This document shows, one piece after another, positions 1-11,702 of a stretch of DNA of 64,000 bases. Below the pieces are notes generated by a model. It did no database searches, had not been told where the DNA came from, and saw nothing but the letters and a program-made list of their open reading frames with translations. The DNA comes from Triplophysa rosa (lineage: Eukaryota > Chordata > Actinopteri > Cypriniformes > Nemacheilidae). The stretch covers positions 14,384,902 through 14,448,901 of the forward strand of contig NC_079910.1 of the NCBI RefSeq assembly GCF_024868665.1. The letters are read 5' to 3'. Each line of letters opens with the position of its first letter. Positions within the stretch are counted from its first letter, which is position 1. A program made the position numbers and the translations under genes.

Positions 1-785
1 AAAAATTATTCTGTAAAATTAGGTTTTTTATACAGTGTTGACAAGGCACAGGCAACATTAAACAGAGATTGCAAAGAGAAGAGTCTGAGACAGGATCTCA
101 TGGGTGTCCTAAAATAGTCCTACACACTTATGTGTGAATTGAGAATCAGAGCTGGCTCGTTGAGAACAGTCCCCTAGCTAGCGAAGAGAATTATTTGTTT
201 ACTGAAATGCCATGTATACACCAATGGTGCACAGACCGTGTTCAGAATTAATGTGTTCCCAGCTTGAGCTGCAAAAGTCGAATCGCACTCACTCTGGAAG
301 GTGAACTTCGTGTGGTCAAGTGTCCAGGGCATCTGGACTTGCGCATGTACTTCTTCCATGAAACCTTCCAATTTTTAGGTGCCTCTGGATATTCCCAATA
401 CGTTTTTGCCTTGCAAAAATTAGCCACTTGACATATACAGAGCTTATACATCAGTCCAAGAATTTCCTAAAATGCACGACACTCTATTTGCTTGCAAGTA
501 AACTTGGGTTCATAAAAGTTACACTTTCCAGTGTGTTCCGGAAAGGACGGCATGTTATTAACGATGATGAGGTTTCAAAACTCCATTCAGATTTAGATTC
601 CATTAGTTTAAGACTGACACCTCGAGGCATGTGCACACAAACACATGAATAGTGTTTTTATGAAGACCTAAAATGTCAATTGAGGTTTTGATTGAAAGAC
701 CTATACATGTGACGTTATTAAAACGTTTTTGCATCTGCACATAAGCAAACTTCATCTGAGAACAAAACAACTGCCACATACACAC
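1..785 (-). other. Intron 1 of the TRIM gene (partial)
   Basis: This stretch follows the exon-1 donor and would be intronic. No sequence resembling the second half of the MuRF RING or the B-box is seen in either strand, so exon 2 is probably beyond the window. A short exon-like open segment on the minus strand near 285-365 is not convincing. Confidence 0.5.
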
Positions 786-947
786 CTGGTACAACTCGTT
801 GGCACATTTGCGACAAAGGTTGTGGAGGCAGGGCAGTATGACCACTGGTTTTGTGAACACTTCCAGACAGATAGGACAAATAAGTTGTTTCTCAAGAGTC
901 CCCAATGAGTCCCTGTGGTAAGAGCGCATATCCAGCGGAAGAGACAT
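786..947 (-). CDS. MuRF-like TRIM E3 ubiquitin ligase, first coding exon (partial gene)
   Basis: This exon encodes 54 residues from an ATG at 947-945 to a CAG|GTGTGT splice donor at 786/785. Residues 24-48 hold the first six ligands of a C3HC4 RING finger: Cys24, Cys27, Cys40, His42, Cys45 and Cys48. The last Cys pair must be in the next exon, off the left edge. The segment around residues 18-30 ([12 protein letters not shown]) is characteristic of the muscle RING-finger family (TRIM54/55/63 and fish TRIM101), which continues with a B-box, COS box and coiled coil and ubiquitinates sarcomeric proteins. None of those later domains is visible here. The N-terminus does not let me choose between paralogues, so no symbol is given. 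The gene points away from dnajc5's upstream side and shares its strand. Confidence 0.85.
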
Positions 948-1271
948 GGCTGTGTGCCCTCACTGACCCAACACTTACTTCCAAACTGAGAGGGTAATAT
1001 GTAAAGCCACTAGGATTTGTTGAACAGCTCTGACCGTCTTCATATCTCTGTGCCGTCTCTCCTTGCTCTTTTCTTATATGATTTTTGAATCTCTTGAGGC
1101 ACAGGGCGGTGGATCTGCCCGTGCTTGATCTGGGCAATGGGGCCTCGGAAGCGTTGTTAGTTTGTGGCTGGAAATATATGTGCATGTGTGCGTGTGCCAG
1201 AAAGGGAAGGTGTCTGGTTTCTTGTTGGCTCTCAGTGACTCCCCCCTTTAATCAGCTGTGCCCATATCGGG
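948..1271 (-). promoter_or_regulatory. Candidate 5' UTR and core promoter of the TRIM gene
   Basis: Reading the minus strand upstream of the ATG, a TATAAG box lies at 1078-1073, about 125 bp before the start codon, so transcription could begin near 1045-1050 with a short 5' UTR. Further upstream are an E-box CAGCTG at 1253-1258 and an imperfect CArG-like word CCATATCGGG at 1262-1271. E-box plus SRF-like sites would suit a muscle-expressed MuRF gene. The motifs are seen; the promoter assignment is inferred. Confidence 0.4.
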
Positions 1272-3402
1272 CAGCCACTGGAATGCTGGGAAACAGAGAT
1301 GATGCTATGGATCCTGTTACTCCAATAATCCATGTCTACAATCTCAGGACAGCCACAGTATTATTGGAAAGGAAAAAGTGTTTATGAAGCGTGCTTTAAT
1401 ATTTTTATTTATTTATGCCTGTGCAACAAAGTTTTTTGCATTTTAGTGTATTACTTGGGGCTCAAACAAATGACCTTTGTGTTATGTGATTCACTAACAC
1501 TTAAGCCACAGTACTTTACTCGAGCACTTTTAAAAGTACTTCTACTTGTTCTATTTTTATTACAATAGCAAATGTTTTCAACATTTTTTAGTTTATATTT
1601 TATTTCACTATTTCTCTGTACTTTTACTTCCCTGTGTGCATATAAAAGTACTTATTTAGATTTCATCTTTTTGTTAACAAACACACAAACATCACAATAT
1701 TCAGCTTTCTCCACATTTATTGTACAACTGTGATTCAGATCAACTATCCATGTTACTTTTCTCAGACAGTAAATTCATGCTACGACAACATCGGACTATT
1801 TACCCAGAATGTGCAAAAGACATTCTGCACAATAGCCATATTCACTTACATGTATTTTTAACTATGTCATTTATTAAAAACAGGAATATAATAAATGAAA
1901 TATTGTTCTCATCACGGTTTTCACACTGATATTACGTTAATTTCAGAGAACATGTAGATCTGGCATGATTTTGTTTCAATGCGTTCACACACACTTCACA
2001 TTCCAGCCAATATTTCTGGATTGGGATGAAGTCTGAGCAATGTTTCAACACTGATAATCATGAAAGAAGTGGAAACGAATGTCTGCCTGAAAGAACCAGT
2101 GTAGTAATTTAAACCAAAGACAGAAACGATTATGTTAATAATAATGTTGAGAAATAATATCTTGATGCGTTACATGTTATGAAGCAGTTCAAACAAGCAG
2201 CAACATGATCACTAACAAATCTGCCATATGTTTAGATCATAAATTAAATAAAAAAGTCTAAAAGAAATATTTAGATATCTATGAAATAGCCACATATACA
2301 AAATGTGAAACTAAATAAACATTTACGTTTTCTGCACATCCCCTTTCAAAAGCACATACATGCGGAAACATTTAGAGCTACACAACTATTAAAGCATGTA
2401 TAACAAAGAGGTGACGGATACTTAAACACAAAACACAGATGACACAGACAGGAAGTTTAGAGCTCAATGTTCTTTCAGTGCAGTCACATAGTATACACGG
2501 TCTAAAATGTTTCAGTGTTCTGCAACGTTTCAGCAAAATGAGGCTGAATACACATTTAAAACAACATTTTCTACAAGAAAGCCATTGGATGTAATTGTTA
2601 TGAAGAAAAAAAAATGGAGTTACACAGGCATGTAATTTGTGGAGTAGTGAAGGACACAGTCAAGATTATGTCCTCTGGCAGAAACAGTAATAATACAGGG
2701 GTAAAAATGAGTAAAATATCCTGTTCACCTGATTAAATCACTGGCACTAGGCAAAAAGGTCAAACTATGGGTACAGTCACAACCAAACCAAAATACAGCA
2801 CAGTACACTGGGCAAGAATGTCCACTTCCAGGTTTAAAAAACAAAGATGTTTCAATACTAAAACATAAGTGTTTTCTCAGAAGGAACATTGTTTAAAAAT
2901 GACTAACCAAATCTGAAGCTATAAAAATCTATTGATGGAAAGCCATTGTTTGTACATATGCATCACTTTACCCACAATCCTCCAAGGCTCATATTGAATA
3001 TGGGCTTTTTAAAAGTGTGATAACCATGCACGGCCTGTGTGTGTATCACCATTTTAACCAAACTGTCACACACACTAAACACAGCTAGGCGGGGATCCAA
3101 CTGAACTGTACATGCCTACCGGATGGCCTTCACTCAATGTTTCACAAAAAACATACAGCACATGACACTGCAAACCACAGGGAAAGTAATTCACAGGCTA
3201 CATGAAATTAAATATATGAAATTATTCAAAACGTTTGTAGATGTTTGTTTTAACATGAAATCCACCAAACACTCTTCAGACATTAATGGAATGTTAAAAC
3301 AGACAGCATGTTTATGATGAGTTTAGGAGGTTTGTGCCAAGATCCCATCAAAGGCATGAACGACATACAAGTTAGTATGTGACAACCCCTAGCGTTACGT
3401 TT
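1272..3402. other. Intergenic AT-rich DNA upstream of the TRIM gene
   Basis: There are no coding exons or RNA genes I can support. The part at 1500-1650 repeats words like AAAGTACTT and ACTTTTACTT and may be an old repeat, but no termini are recognisable. Short open frames here are chance. Confidence 0.5.
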
Positions 3403-3819
3403 TTAAAGGGACACTTGACCCCTAAATAAAAATCACTTACTCGCCCTCAAGTTGTTCCAAACCTGTATACATTTTTTTGTTCTGATGAACACAAAGATAT
3501 TTGGAAGAATGCTTGCGACCAAACAGTTCTTGGCCACCATTGACTACCATAGTAGAAAAAATGACAACGGTAGTCAAAAGTGCCCCAGAACGGTTTGCTT
3601 TCATACATTCTTCAAAATATCTTCTTTTGTGTTCAACAGAACAAAGAAATTTGTAAAGCAATTTTTCCAACTATGGTAGTCAATGGCGGCCAAGAACTGT
3701 TTGGTTAGAAGAGTTCTTCTCTGTGTTCATCGGAACAAGGAAATTTATACAGATTTCTAACAACTTGAGAGTGAATCAATGATGACAGAATTTTCATTTT
3801 TGTGTGAACTGTTCCTTTA
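3403..3819. mobile_element. Degenerate inverted-repeat MITE (TTAAAGGGATAGTTCACC family, type 1 core)
   Basis: It begins TTAAAGGGACACTTGACC and ends TGTGAACTGTTCCTTTAG, which are mutated inverted copies of the family terminus. Internally it has the usual words TTACTCGCCCTCAAGTTGTT and AACACAAAGATATTTGGAAG and their inverted counterparts, so the whole unit folds back on itself. It is older than the copies at 8559 and 58905, judging by its damaged ends. Confidence 0.75.
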
Positions 3820-3902
3820 GTTCGGCTAGTAATGCCAGCTAAAGATAATCTAAACTAAAAGTTTAAAATATGAACACATATTTCTTCTAAACAATAGTTA
3901 TC

Positions 3903-4519
3903 TGTTACGTCCATTGGGACGTATATATATAAAAAGTGTGTTAAAGTGTGTAAAAAGGTTTTTCTTGTTCTATTTTTGTGTCCATTGATAGAGACACAAG
4001 TTGTAAAGTGTGCAACCATCTTTAATACCAGTGAGATCTCAACCCAGAGCATGTGGCCGGGTGTAGTCTTTTGACTTATCTGTTTTCTTTATAACTTCAC
4101 TGTCTGTTAATGTGCCTGAGGGCTAAGTTATGTTCTCATTTACTGCCTAAATTAAGTTTGTTAACTTTCTATGAATTGCAAGCGAGGGGATGCCATTATT
4201 TTGTTTTGCCACGGCTATTTTTTCTCCTGTTTATCTGGATAGCAAGGGAGTCAGGGGCAGTGTTTCTTCTTTTCTTTTCTCTTTTGTTGGCTGGGCAGAA
4301 AGACTCGAAAACCCCAAGAAAGACATATTTTTGGTTTGTTATTTTGAGGCCATCTCCCTGCACAAGTCTCGACTTATAGACTTGTAAAATAAACTTTGGT
4401 TATATTTAAATTTCAAACTTGTGTTGTGATACCATGGGACCTGGAGACCTCAGCACTTCTCTCTCTCTCCACGCTGCTTTGTTGCATTCCTTAACCCTAG
4501 ACTAAGGGAAATCGTAACA
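3903..4519 (+). mobile_element. 5' LTR of a Ty3/Gypsy-type retrotransposon
   Basis: The unit starts TGTTACG (3903-3909) and ends CGTAACA (4513-4519), a perfect 7-bp terminal inverted repeat of the TG...CA type. It contains an AATAAA near 4387 before a CT-rich tract. It is followed after two bases by TGGGGGGCTCGTCC (4522-4535), which resembles a tRNA-Pro primer-binding site with one extra G. Length is 617 bp. No matching 3' LTR was seen in the window, so the element is truncated. Confidence 0.8.
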
Positions 4520-4655
4520 ATTGGGGGGCTCGTCCTTTCAACGCCAAAACGTTTATTCGAAGCGGTGAGTCATTCCCCCCCCCTTCATCTTAAATGTCTG
4601 CTAATGCTTTCGCACGTGTGCATGGGAGAAGTGCGTAAACTTACTGGCGTTAAAG

Positions 4656-5479
4656 ATGGAGTTTGACTTGGTACAGTTTTCTATATCCCCAACTATTGAA
4701 GCTCTGCATAAGTGTAGGACGAAGGACTTGCTAATAATTGCAGATTTTTATAACTTAAAGGTACCCAGAGAAGCGAAAAAGCAAGTGATTAAGGATTCTC
4801 TTTGCGAACAGTTAACCCAAGCTGGTATTTTGTTGGGGGGACAGTTGAAGAGCAGTCGGCAGAGGCAGCGGAAGCAGTCTCTGAAATGGGCAAAGGCTCC
4901 TCAGTAGAAAGCGAACTTGATGTTCAATCTGACTCGATGTTAGCTATCCGTTTGAGGGAGCTAGACCTCCAGCTTAAACAGAAGGAGAATGAGAATCTGC
5001 ATTTAAAACTTGGAGTTATTCAGGCGGAAGCAGAACGGGATATAAAGCCCTGAACTCCTGTCCCAGTTCCGCGAATAAAACCTCCTTCACCGACTTTTTC
5101 TTCGTCTTGCTCTGTACCTGTTACCACGGCTGTGAGTCGAGATGTTGACTTTGATGTTAGCAAGAATATCAAACTTGTGCCACCCTTTCGCAAATCAGAG
5201 GTGGACGTGTATTTTGTGGCTTTTGAGCGCATTGCTACCAAACTTAACTGGCCGATGGATATGTGGGCGTTACTGTTACAGTGCAGTTTTTCGGGAAAAG
5301 CTCAAGAGATTTGCGCATCATTGCCAATTGAACAAAGTCTAGATTGCGAGACGGTAAAGGTCGCGGTTCTCCGAGCTTATGAACTAGTCCCTGAGGCATA
5401 TCGCCAAAAGTTTCAGAAGCATGCGAAAACATTGAAGCAGACATACGTAGAATTTGCCAGAGAGAAAAGGGTTATGTGA
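4656..5479 (+). pseudogene. Broken gag of a Ty3/Gypsy element with SCAN-like capsid
   Basis: An ATG at 4656 opens a gag-like frame. It is disrupted by a frameshift near 4835-4850 and by a stop at 5051-5053, then resumes in frame to a stop at 5477-5479. The last ~110 residues (from about 5132) resemble the SCAN-like capsid C-terminal domain of Gmr1-like Gypsy elements, with key words such as PPFRKSEVD, LNWP, WALLLQC and YELVPEAYRQKF. The SCAN domain of vertebrate zinc-finger proteins is known to derive from this capsid. No zinc knuckle, protease, reverse transcriptase or integrase follows, because the sequence becomes unrelated after 5480. The element is a dead 5' fragment. Its classification rests on motif memory, not a search. 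Confidence 0.7.
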
Positions 5480-5810
5480 AAAGTGGTAAACAACAACATA
5501 GAGATGGCAAAAATAAGTGATTGTTCAAATTATTATTAAACATTTTGCAATTTTACCTCAAATCTAATGCAAGTCATTCGTATTACAGATACAGAGCCAT
5601 TCCAACATATGCACAGTCCTTTTTGAAAGATCACACCAGGAAGACTGTAATGACACCCTTGTGTGTGCATGTGGGGATTATATTGTAACAGTGGGTTTGG
5701 GGTTGATCGAGGTAAAAGGCAAATAAAATAAAACTTGCGTCTTGCCCTGTAAAGTGAAGCATTTTCAATCATACAGCAGAAGATCTGCACAACAACCCTT
5801 CATTTCGGTT

Positions 5811-6010
5811 TTGGCTAGAAGGGATACATCTACCTCCACTGGGCATGTGCACTTCAATACCTCCTCATTTTTTTCATGCCGACAACAGTTAATGACTATT
5901 TTTGTATTATTGTAAGGGTAGGTTTAGGGTTGGGGTAGGCATTAGCTAATGTCATTTATTGGCGAGATTTTGAATCACTTCCGGCCGTAGCTGTATCCCT
6001 TCTAGCCACA
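5811..6010. mobile_element. Short MITE with 15-bp terminal inverted repeats
   Basis: GGCTAGAAGGGATAC at 5813-5827 is mirrored by GTATCCCTTCTAGCC at 5993-6007, giving a ~200-bp unit without coding capacity. It carries a GGGTAGGTTTAGGGTTGGGG stretch common in fish repeats. It sits immediately downstream of dnajc5, its end only a few bases from the putative polyadenylation signal of that gene. Confidence 0.75.
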
Positions 6011-6013
6011 ACC

Positions 6014-6019
6014 TTTATT
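6014..6019 (-). terminator. Putative dnajc5 polyadenylation signal (AATAAA)
   Basis: AATAAA on the minus strand lies about 105 bp past the dnajc5 stop codon. Use of this site would give an unusually short 3' UTR for a CSP gene, so longer transcripts ending further left are possible. Confidence 0.4.
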
Positions 6020-6122
6020 TCCCCTGTCCGTCTCTCCCTCAACACTCATTCTCCACAGTGCCCTCTTCTGGCATGGTGGTCCCGTGCGTGTGTGAGAGAG
6101 AGAATGACAGAGGGAGGTTACT

Positions 6123-7481
<1,359 letters not shown>

Positions 7482-7484
7482 TAG

Positions 7485-7518
<34 letters not shown>

Positions 7519-7553
7519 GCACTCCCCTCACGCCTCTCAACCACCAACTCGGT
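7482..7553 (-). promoter_or_regulatory. dnajc5: dnajc5 5' UTR part of the first coding exon, with (GT)n repeat
   Basis: On the minus strand a strong acceptor (pyrimidine-rich tract ending TTCTTTTAG at 7562-7554) opens the exon at 7553. The remaining 72 nt to the ATG include a (GT)~15 repeat that ends about four bases before the start codon. The acceptor is direct evidence for an upstream non-coding exon, as in human DNAJC5. Confidence 0.7.
7486..7516. repeat. (CA)n microsatellite in the dnajc5 leader
   Basis: A run of about 15 CA units on the plus strand is transcribed as (GU)n just before the dnajc5 start codon. Confidence 0.95.
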
Positions 7554-7848
7554 CTAAAAGAAAAAATAAAGAGAAAGATATTATAAACACTTTCTGTACC
7601 CCTGTTCACACAGCAGAATATGATGTCACTCCTGTTTGGAGTGCTACATATGGTTACATTTACACCCAGTTGCTATCTGCTGTTATATATAGACTGATTT
7701 ATAGACTGTTTCATCGGACGCGCGTGCAAACACTGCAGTTAACTTCCGGTCTGTGTTTGGCTATTGTCTAATAATATAACTATTTATACTTAATTTAAGT
7801 TAAATTAATATTATTATTTTATTGTATCATAATTGTATTAAATAACCT

Positions 7849-7873
7849 AATAATAATAATAATAATAATAATC
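7849..7873. repeat. (AAT)n microsatellite
   Basis: About eight uninterrupted AAT units lie within an AT-rich stretch. Confidence 0.9.
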
Positions 7874-8295
7874 TAATTGTATTAGATGTTGAATTTTGTT
7901 GCATGTTCATTTTATTAAATAAACAATTTGTTGAATGGGTCCTGTAGTCCGGTCGCATTTATAGAAACCGTATGGTACATTGACATCTAGCGGTTGAGCT
8001 TGGTATCGTAGTCTAAATTCTAAATTTTGGAGAGACTAGTTTAGCCAAGTAACTGTTCTTCTCGGTTTCTTTTGCTTGTTATCGGAAATAATCTACAGGC
8101 GCTCTATTGCTTGTGAATATGTACCGGAAGTTAAGGGCAGTCCACGAACACTCACATGTGCAGTAACGTTTGTTTATGTTGTCACTTTGAAACCGTTTAT
8201 ATTATGAGGATGGGAGAGATGCTGGGTTTGGGTGTGGCACTATTTGCTGTGTAGTGTCATCCTAGTTTCTGCATGTTTATCCTAGTATGCAAGCA

Positions 8296-8556
8296 TACAC
8301 TCTTAAAAATAAAGGTGCTTCATGATCATGATGTCATAGAAGAACCTTTTTTGTCTTAATGGTTCCATAAAGAACCTTTAACATCCGAAGAACCTTTCGG
8401 TCTCACTTTGTGGCGAAAAAAGGTTCTTCAGATTATAAAAAGGTAACGAAGAGATTTATTTTTGAGTTTGACTGAATGGTTCTTTGTGGAACCAAAAATG
8501 GTTTTTCTATGGCGTCGCTGTGAAGAACCTTTTAAGCAACTTTATTTTAAAGAGGG
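8296..8556. mobile_element. Palindromic MITE with TACACTCTTAAAA termini, copy 1
   Basis: It starts TACACTCTTAAAAATAAAGG and ends with the degraded inverse near 8540-8556. It is packed with repeated AAGAACCTTT / AAAGGTTCTT words, so it can fold along its length. A second copy is at 62334-62547. TA at the ends suggests a Tc1/mariner-type target. It is non-coding. Confidence 0.8.
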
Positions 8557-8558
8557 TA

Positions 8559-8992
8559 TTAAAGGGATAGTTCACCCAAAAAGGAAATTCTGTCATCTAC
8601 ATTTACTCACCCTCAAGTTGTTCCAAACCTTTATTAATGTCTTTGTTCTGTAAACACAAAGAAAGATGTTTGGAAAAACGTTAGCAACTGACAGTTTTGG
8701 AACATCATTGACTACCTTGATAGGAACATTTGTTGTATTTTTTTGTTCTGTTGAACACAAAATATATTTTGAAGAATTTAGAAAAGCAAACAATTCAGTG
8801 GCGCCTTTGACTACCATTGTAATTGTTCCTACTATTGTAGTGAATGATGTCCCAGAACTGTCAGTTGCTAACATTCTTCCAAATATCTTTCTTTGCGTTT
8901 AACAGAACAAAGTAATTTATGCAGGTTTGGAACAACTTGAGGGGAAGTAATTCATGAGAGAATTTTCATTTTGAGGTGAACTATCCCTTTAA
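8559..8992. mobile_element. Intact inverted-repeat MITE (TTAAAGGGATAGTTCACC family, type 1 core)
   Basis: It begins TTAAAGGGATAGTTCACC (8559-8576) and ends GGTGAACTATCCCTTTAA (8975-8992), an 18-bp perfect inverted repeat bounded by TTAA. The body is a long imperfect palindrome with matching AAGTTGTTCCAAACC and AACACAAAGA words in both arms. TTAA ends suggest mobilisation by a TTAA-specific transposase (piggyBac or Kolobok type); the source is not in the window. Confidence 0.85.
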
Positions 8993-10150
8993 TAGTATGT
9001 CAAAATGCCTGGTACTTTATTCTTCTTAGATCGCCTGAATGCAACAGTGCATAGCATGCATTGTGACTGCAACATACAATGTATACACATATTCTAAATT
9101 ATTTAACTATCAACTACACAAAAAATACATCTGGACCTACAGCGTGAGAGTTTGTTGTTGTGTATAGGTTTGTGTACGTGGTGAGTATATAAGGAAAGAG
9201 GAGGGTGATACTGTCATACACACAGGGAGGATCAGAAGTAAAGACCTATTGTATGCAGCAAAGTAATTAACCCATTAACCCAAACTAATTCAGGTTAAGA
9301 TACCTCCACACAAAATGGCTGCCAGGAGTCAGAAAAAGGCAAAAAAGTAATCAGTTTGTAGGACAAAATCCCTTTAAGTGTAGACTTCAATTTACTTTTT
9401 GAATGGGCAAATTCTCTTTTGTCCCTCTTCATCCCACGAGTTTTGCCTCCATTCCAGGCTAATCGTGCAGCTTGTCAGTGAGTATTAGCAGATTAGTATT
9501 AGCGGAGCGTCTGAATAAGTGTAGGGTTATTTTTGTCCCTTCTCAAACCCTGTGTGCTTCTTTAAACAGGAAGCTCAATCACACACACTCCCATAATTCT
9601 TTGAGGTTCGATTCACTAACAGGCATCGAGGTTTGATACACTGAATGGAGAAAGCGATTGTCTTCTTTTCTGTATGACATGTCCAAGTGAAACTGCTTTT
9701 GAAATGGGAAAAACAAGTATAGCAAGACTGGACTGCGTCCATCGAGAACTGATCGGATCGTTGGAAGCTAACAAAATTGAGGCAGATTTGAATGCCAGTT
9801 TGCAGTCATTTAGTCATTGGAGCCCCACCCTCGCGCCATTCCTCATGGACCAGAATTGAAAAGAGGTCATTTTGATGGGAAAAGAGATTTTTGATTAAAG
9901 ATTATGAGAGTGCATGAATAAAGTAAGTCACTTATAAAAAATAACAATATTCCATAAAAAAATAAGATTTTTCAAATTTGATTTCATGCCGTCTTTAATA
10001 GCCTAAACTTTAGTTGCATTTCCACTGTCCTTCAAATTGCGCAAACTGAATTTCAAGTTGAAAATTAAGGAATATTTTTCGAGCGTGCAATGGAAACAGT
10101 TTTTGTCGCATTTACAGGTCACGTGGCATACGAAAAAGAGATGATGCTTT
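8993..10150. other. Non-coding stretch between MITEs and a LINE fragment
   Basis: No gene is supported. A 61-codon open frame at 9674-9859 has no recognisable homology and no splice context. The part at 10013-10150 has words typical of degraded fish DNA transposons (TGCATTTCCACTGTCC, CAATGGAAACAG). Confidence 0.45.
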
Positions 10151-10159
10151 TTTACAGAT

Positions 10160-10727
10160 GACACGGTATGTTTGGACAGAACTATGAGTAAGAGATGGTC
10201 TTCTGATCTTAAACTGCGAGAGGGGCTATAAGGGAGAAGTAGAGTTGACAAATAATTGGGAGCTTGGGGGTTTATGGATTTATACACAAATAAAAGGATT
10301 TTAAATTCAATTCTGCATTCAATAGGTAACCAATGAAGATCTCTTAGAAGAGGGGTCACATGAGAGGATTTTTTGCAACTTTTCAGAAATCGAGCTGCGG
10401 CGTTTTGAACCATTTGTAAACGGGAGAGTAGTGATTATGAGATACCATAATAAAGTGAGTTGCAATAATCTAGTCTCGTAGTTATGAAAGCATGGATTGT
10501 CATTTCTAGAGATTTTTCAGATAGGTATGGTTTGATTTGAGTTAATAATCGAAGTTGAAAGAAACTGGTACCAATTACAGAACTGATGTTTTCAAACTTT
10601 AGGGAGTTATCAAACACCACCCCTAAGTTTCGCACATGAGGAGAAACAAAAGGTTGAAGTTCACCATGGTGAGCAGCATTTTTTCCAAGATTTGCAATGG
10701 TATAAAAAATAATGACCTCTGTTTTTC
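10160..10727 (-). mobile_element. 5'-truncated non-LTR retrotransposon (L2/CR1/Rex-like), C-terminal ORF2 remnant
   Basis: One minus-strand frame reads through typical LINE reverse-transcriptase thumb sequence: KTEVIIF near 10725, VRNLGVVFDNSL near 10635, RLDYCNSLYYG near 10445, then LQMVQNAAARFL and LHWLPIECRIEFKIL around 10415-10300. A single in-frame stop at 10434-10432 splits it. The catalytic FADD region and endonuclease are missing, so it is a dead 5'-truncated copy whose 3' part is also lost near 10170. Confidence 0.85.
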
Positions 10728-10791
10728 TGTTTTGTAGGTGGCGGTATGCACCTCAAAAGTTGGTTCGCAACCCACCATAAAACCTAATGAC

Positions 10792-11694
10792 TAGGGGTGG
10801 GTTAAAAAATCGATATGGCGATTTATCGCTACATTTCAGCCTGCGAGACGTTATCGATACTCTGGCACAAAGTATCGATTTTTTTTCAAATACAAAAGAT
10901 CTAAATTCATACCTACACTGTGCTTAACAGAATGGCAGTACCCACATATTTCTTGTGGTGACGCTCACAGATTACGGATGGTCAGATGAACGGAAATTGT
11001 AATTCACAGCGGAGAAGACATACGAGCATAATGGCAGACCAACAACAAATTAGAGATGCGTCTTTTAAATCAAAAGTTTGGGCGCACTTTGGATTTCGTA
11101 GTGAACGTAAATAAGTAGGCGTGGTTAACTCGGCGCTCTGCAAGCTGGGAATACTCTTTTCACCTTCTTTTGGTCTGTAGTTTCGTGATTCGCTCCAGTC
11201 CGCTTTCTCTCTCACCCGCAGTGCTCGTGCAGGGGTGCAGGTATCTGCACATCATATTAAAAAAGCTCATTCTCACGTATTTCAGAAGTCAGATTGTTTT
11301 GTAAAGCTTTAATAGTTTTTATAAAGTTCAACTTTAGGCGAGCCGAGGCGAAACTTGAGTTGAAATGCGCGATGATCCTCATAACGTGAGCGCTTTGACG
11401 TGACGCGCCGCAAACCTCCGTTTTGGCAGACGCGTGTGGAGTCACCAGAGACTCACAGTCCAAAGACAAGCGCAAGAATAAACAAACCTAAAGACAGAGT
11501 CGCAACACACTAAAAATGCTCTTCTAACAGATCCTTTTTTCCCTTCATTTACAGATGTCGTGATGTATTGTTATAGAATTGCCAAGCGATATATCGATTA
11601 TCGCAGAATCGGCGCATTGTGATATTATCGGTATCGTGAGCTCTGTATCGCGTATCGAATTGTATTGGGAGGTACCCTGCGATTCCCACCCCTA
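10792..11694 (+). mobile_element. hAT transposon remnant with perfect 8-bp target duplication
   Basis: Termini are TAGGGGTGGG (10792-10801) and CCCACCCCTA (11685-11694). The flanking octamer CTAATGAC occurs at both 10784-10791 and 11695-11702. Subterminal ATCGATA-type words recur near both ends. An ATG at 11031 opens 27 codons resembling the start of a BED-finger hAT transposase (FKSKVWAHFGF) before a stop at 11112-11114; no further transposase is visible. It is an internally deleted, non-autonomous derivative. Confidence 0.88.
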
Positions 11695-11702
11695 CTAATG
11701 AC

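Noticed and set aside
174..451. Minus-strand exon-like segment (GFMEEVHAQVQMPWTLDHTKFTFQ-type frame, followed by GTGAGT)
   Set aside because: It does not match the second half of the MuRF RING or any family I know, the frame is closed just upstream, and the acceptor is ambiguous. Kept out of the gene model.
11031..11114. Small protein gene with a BED-finger start
   Set aside because: Only 27 codons and inside a hAT element with exact target duplication; it is a relic of a transposase.
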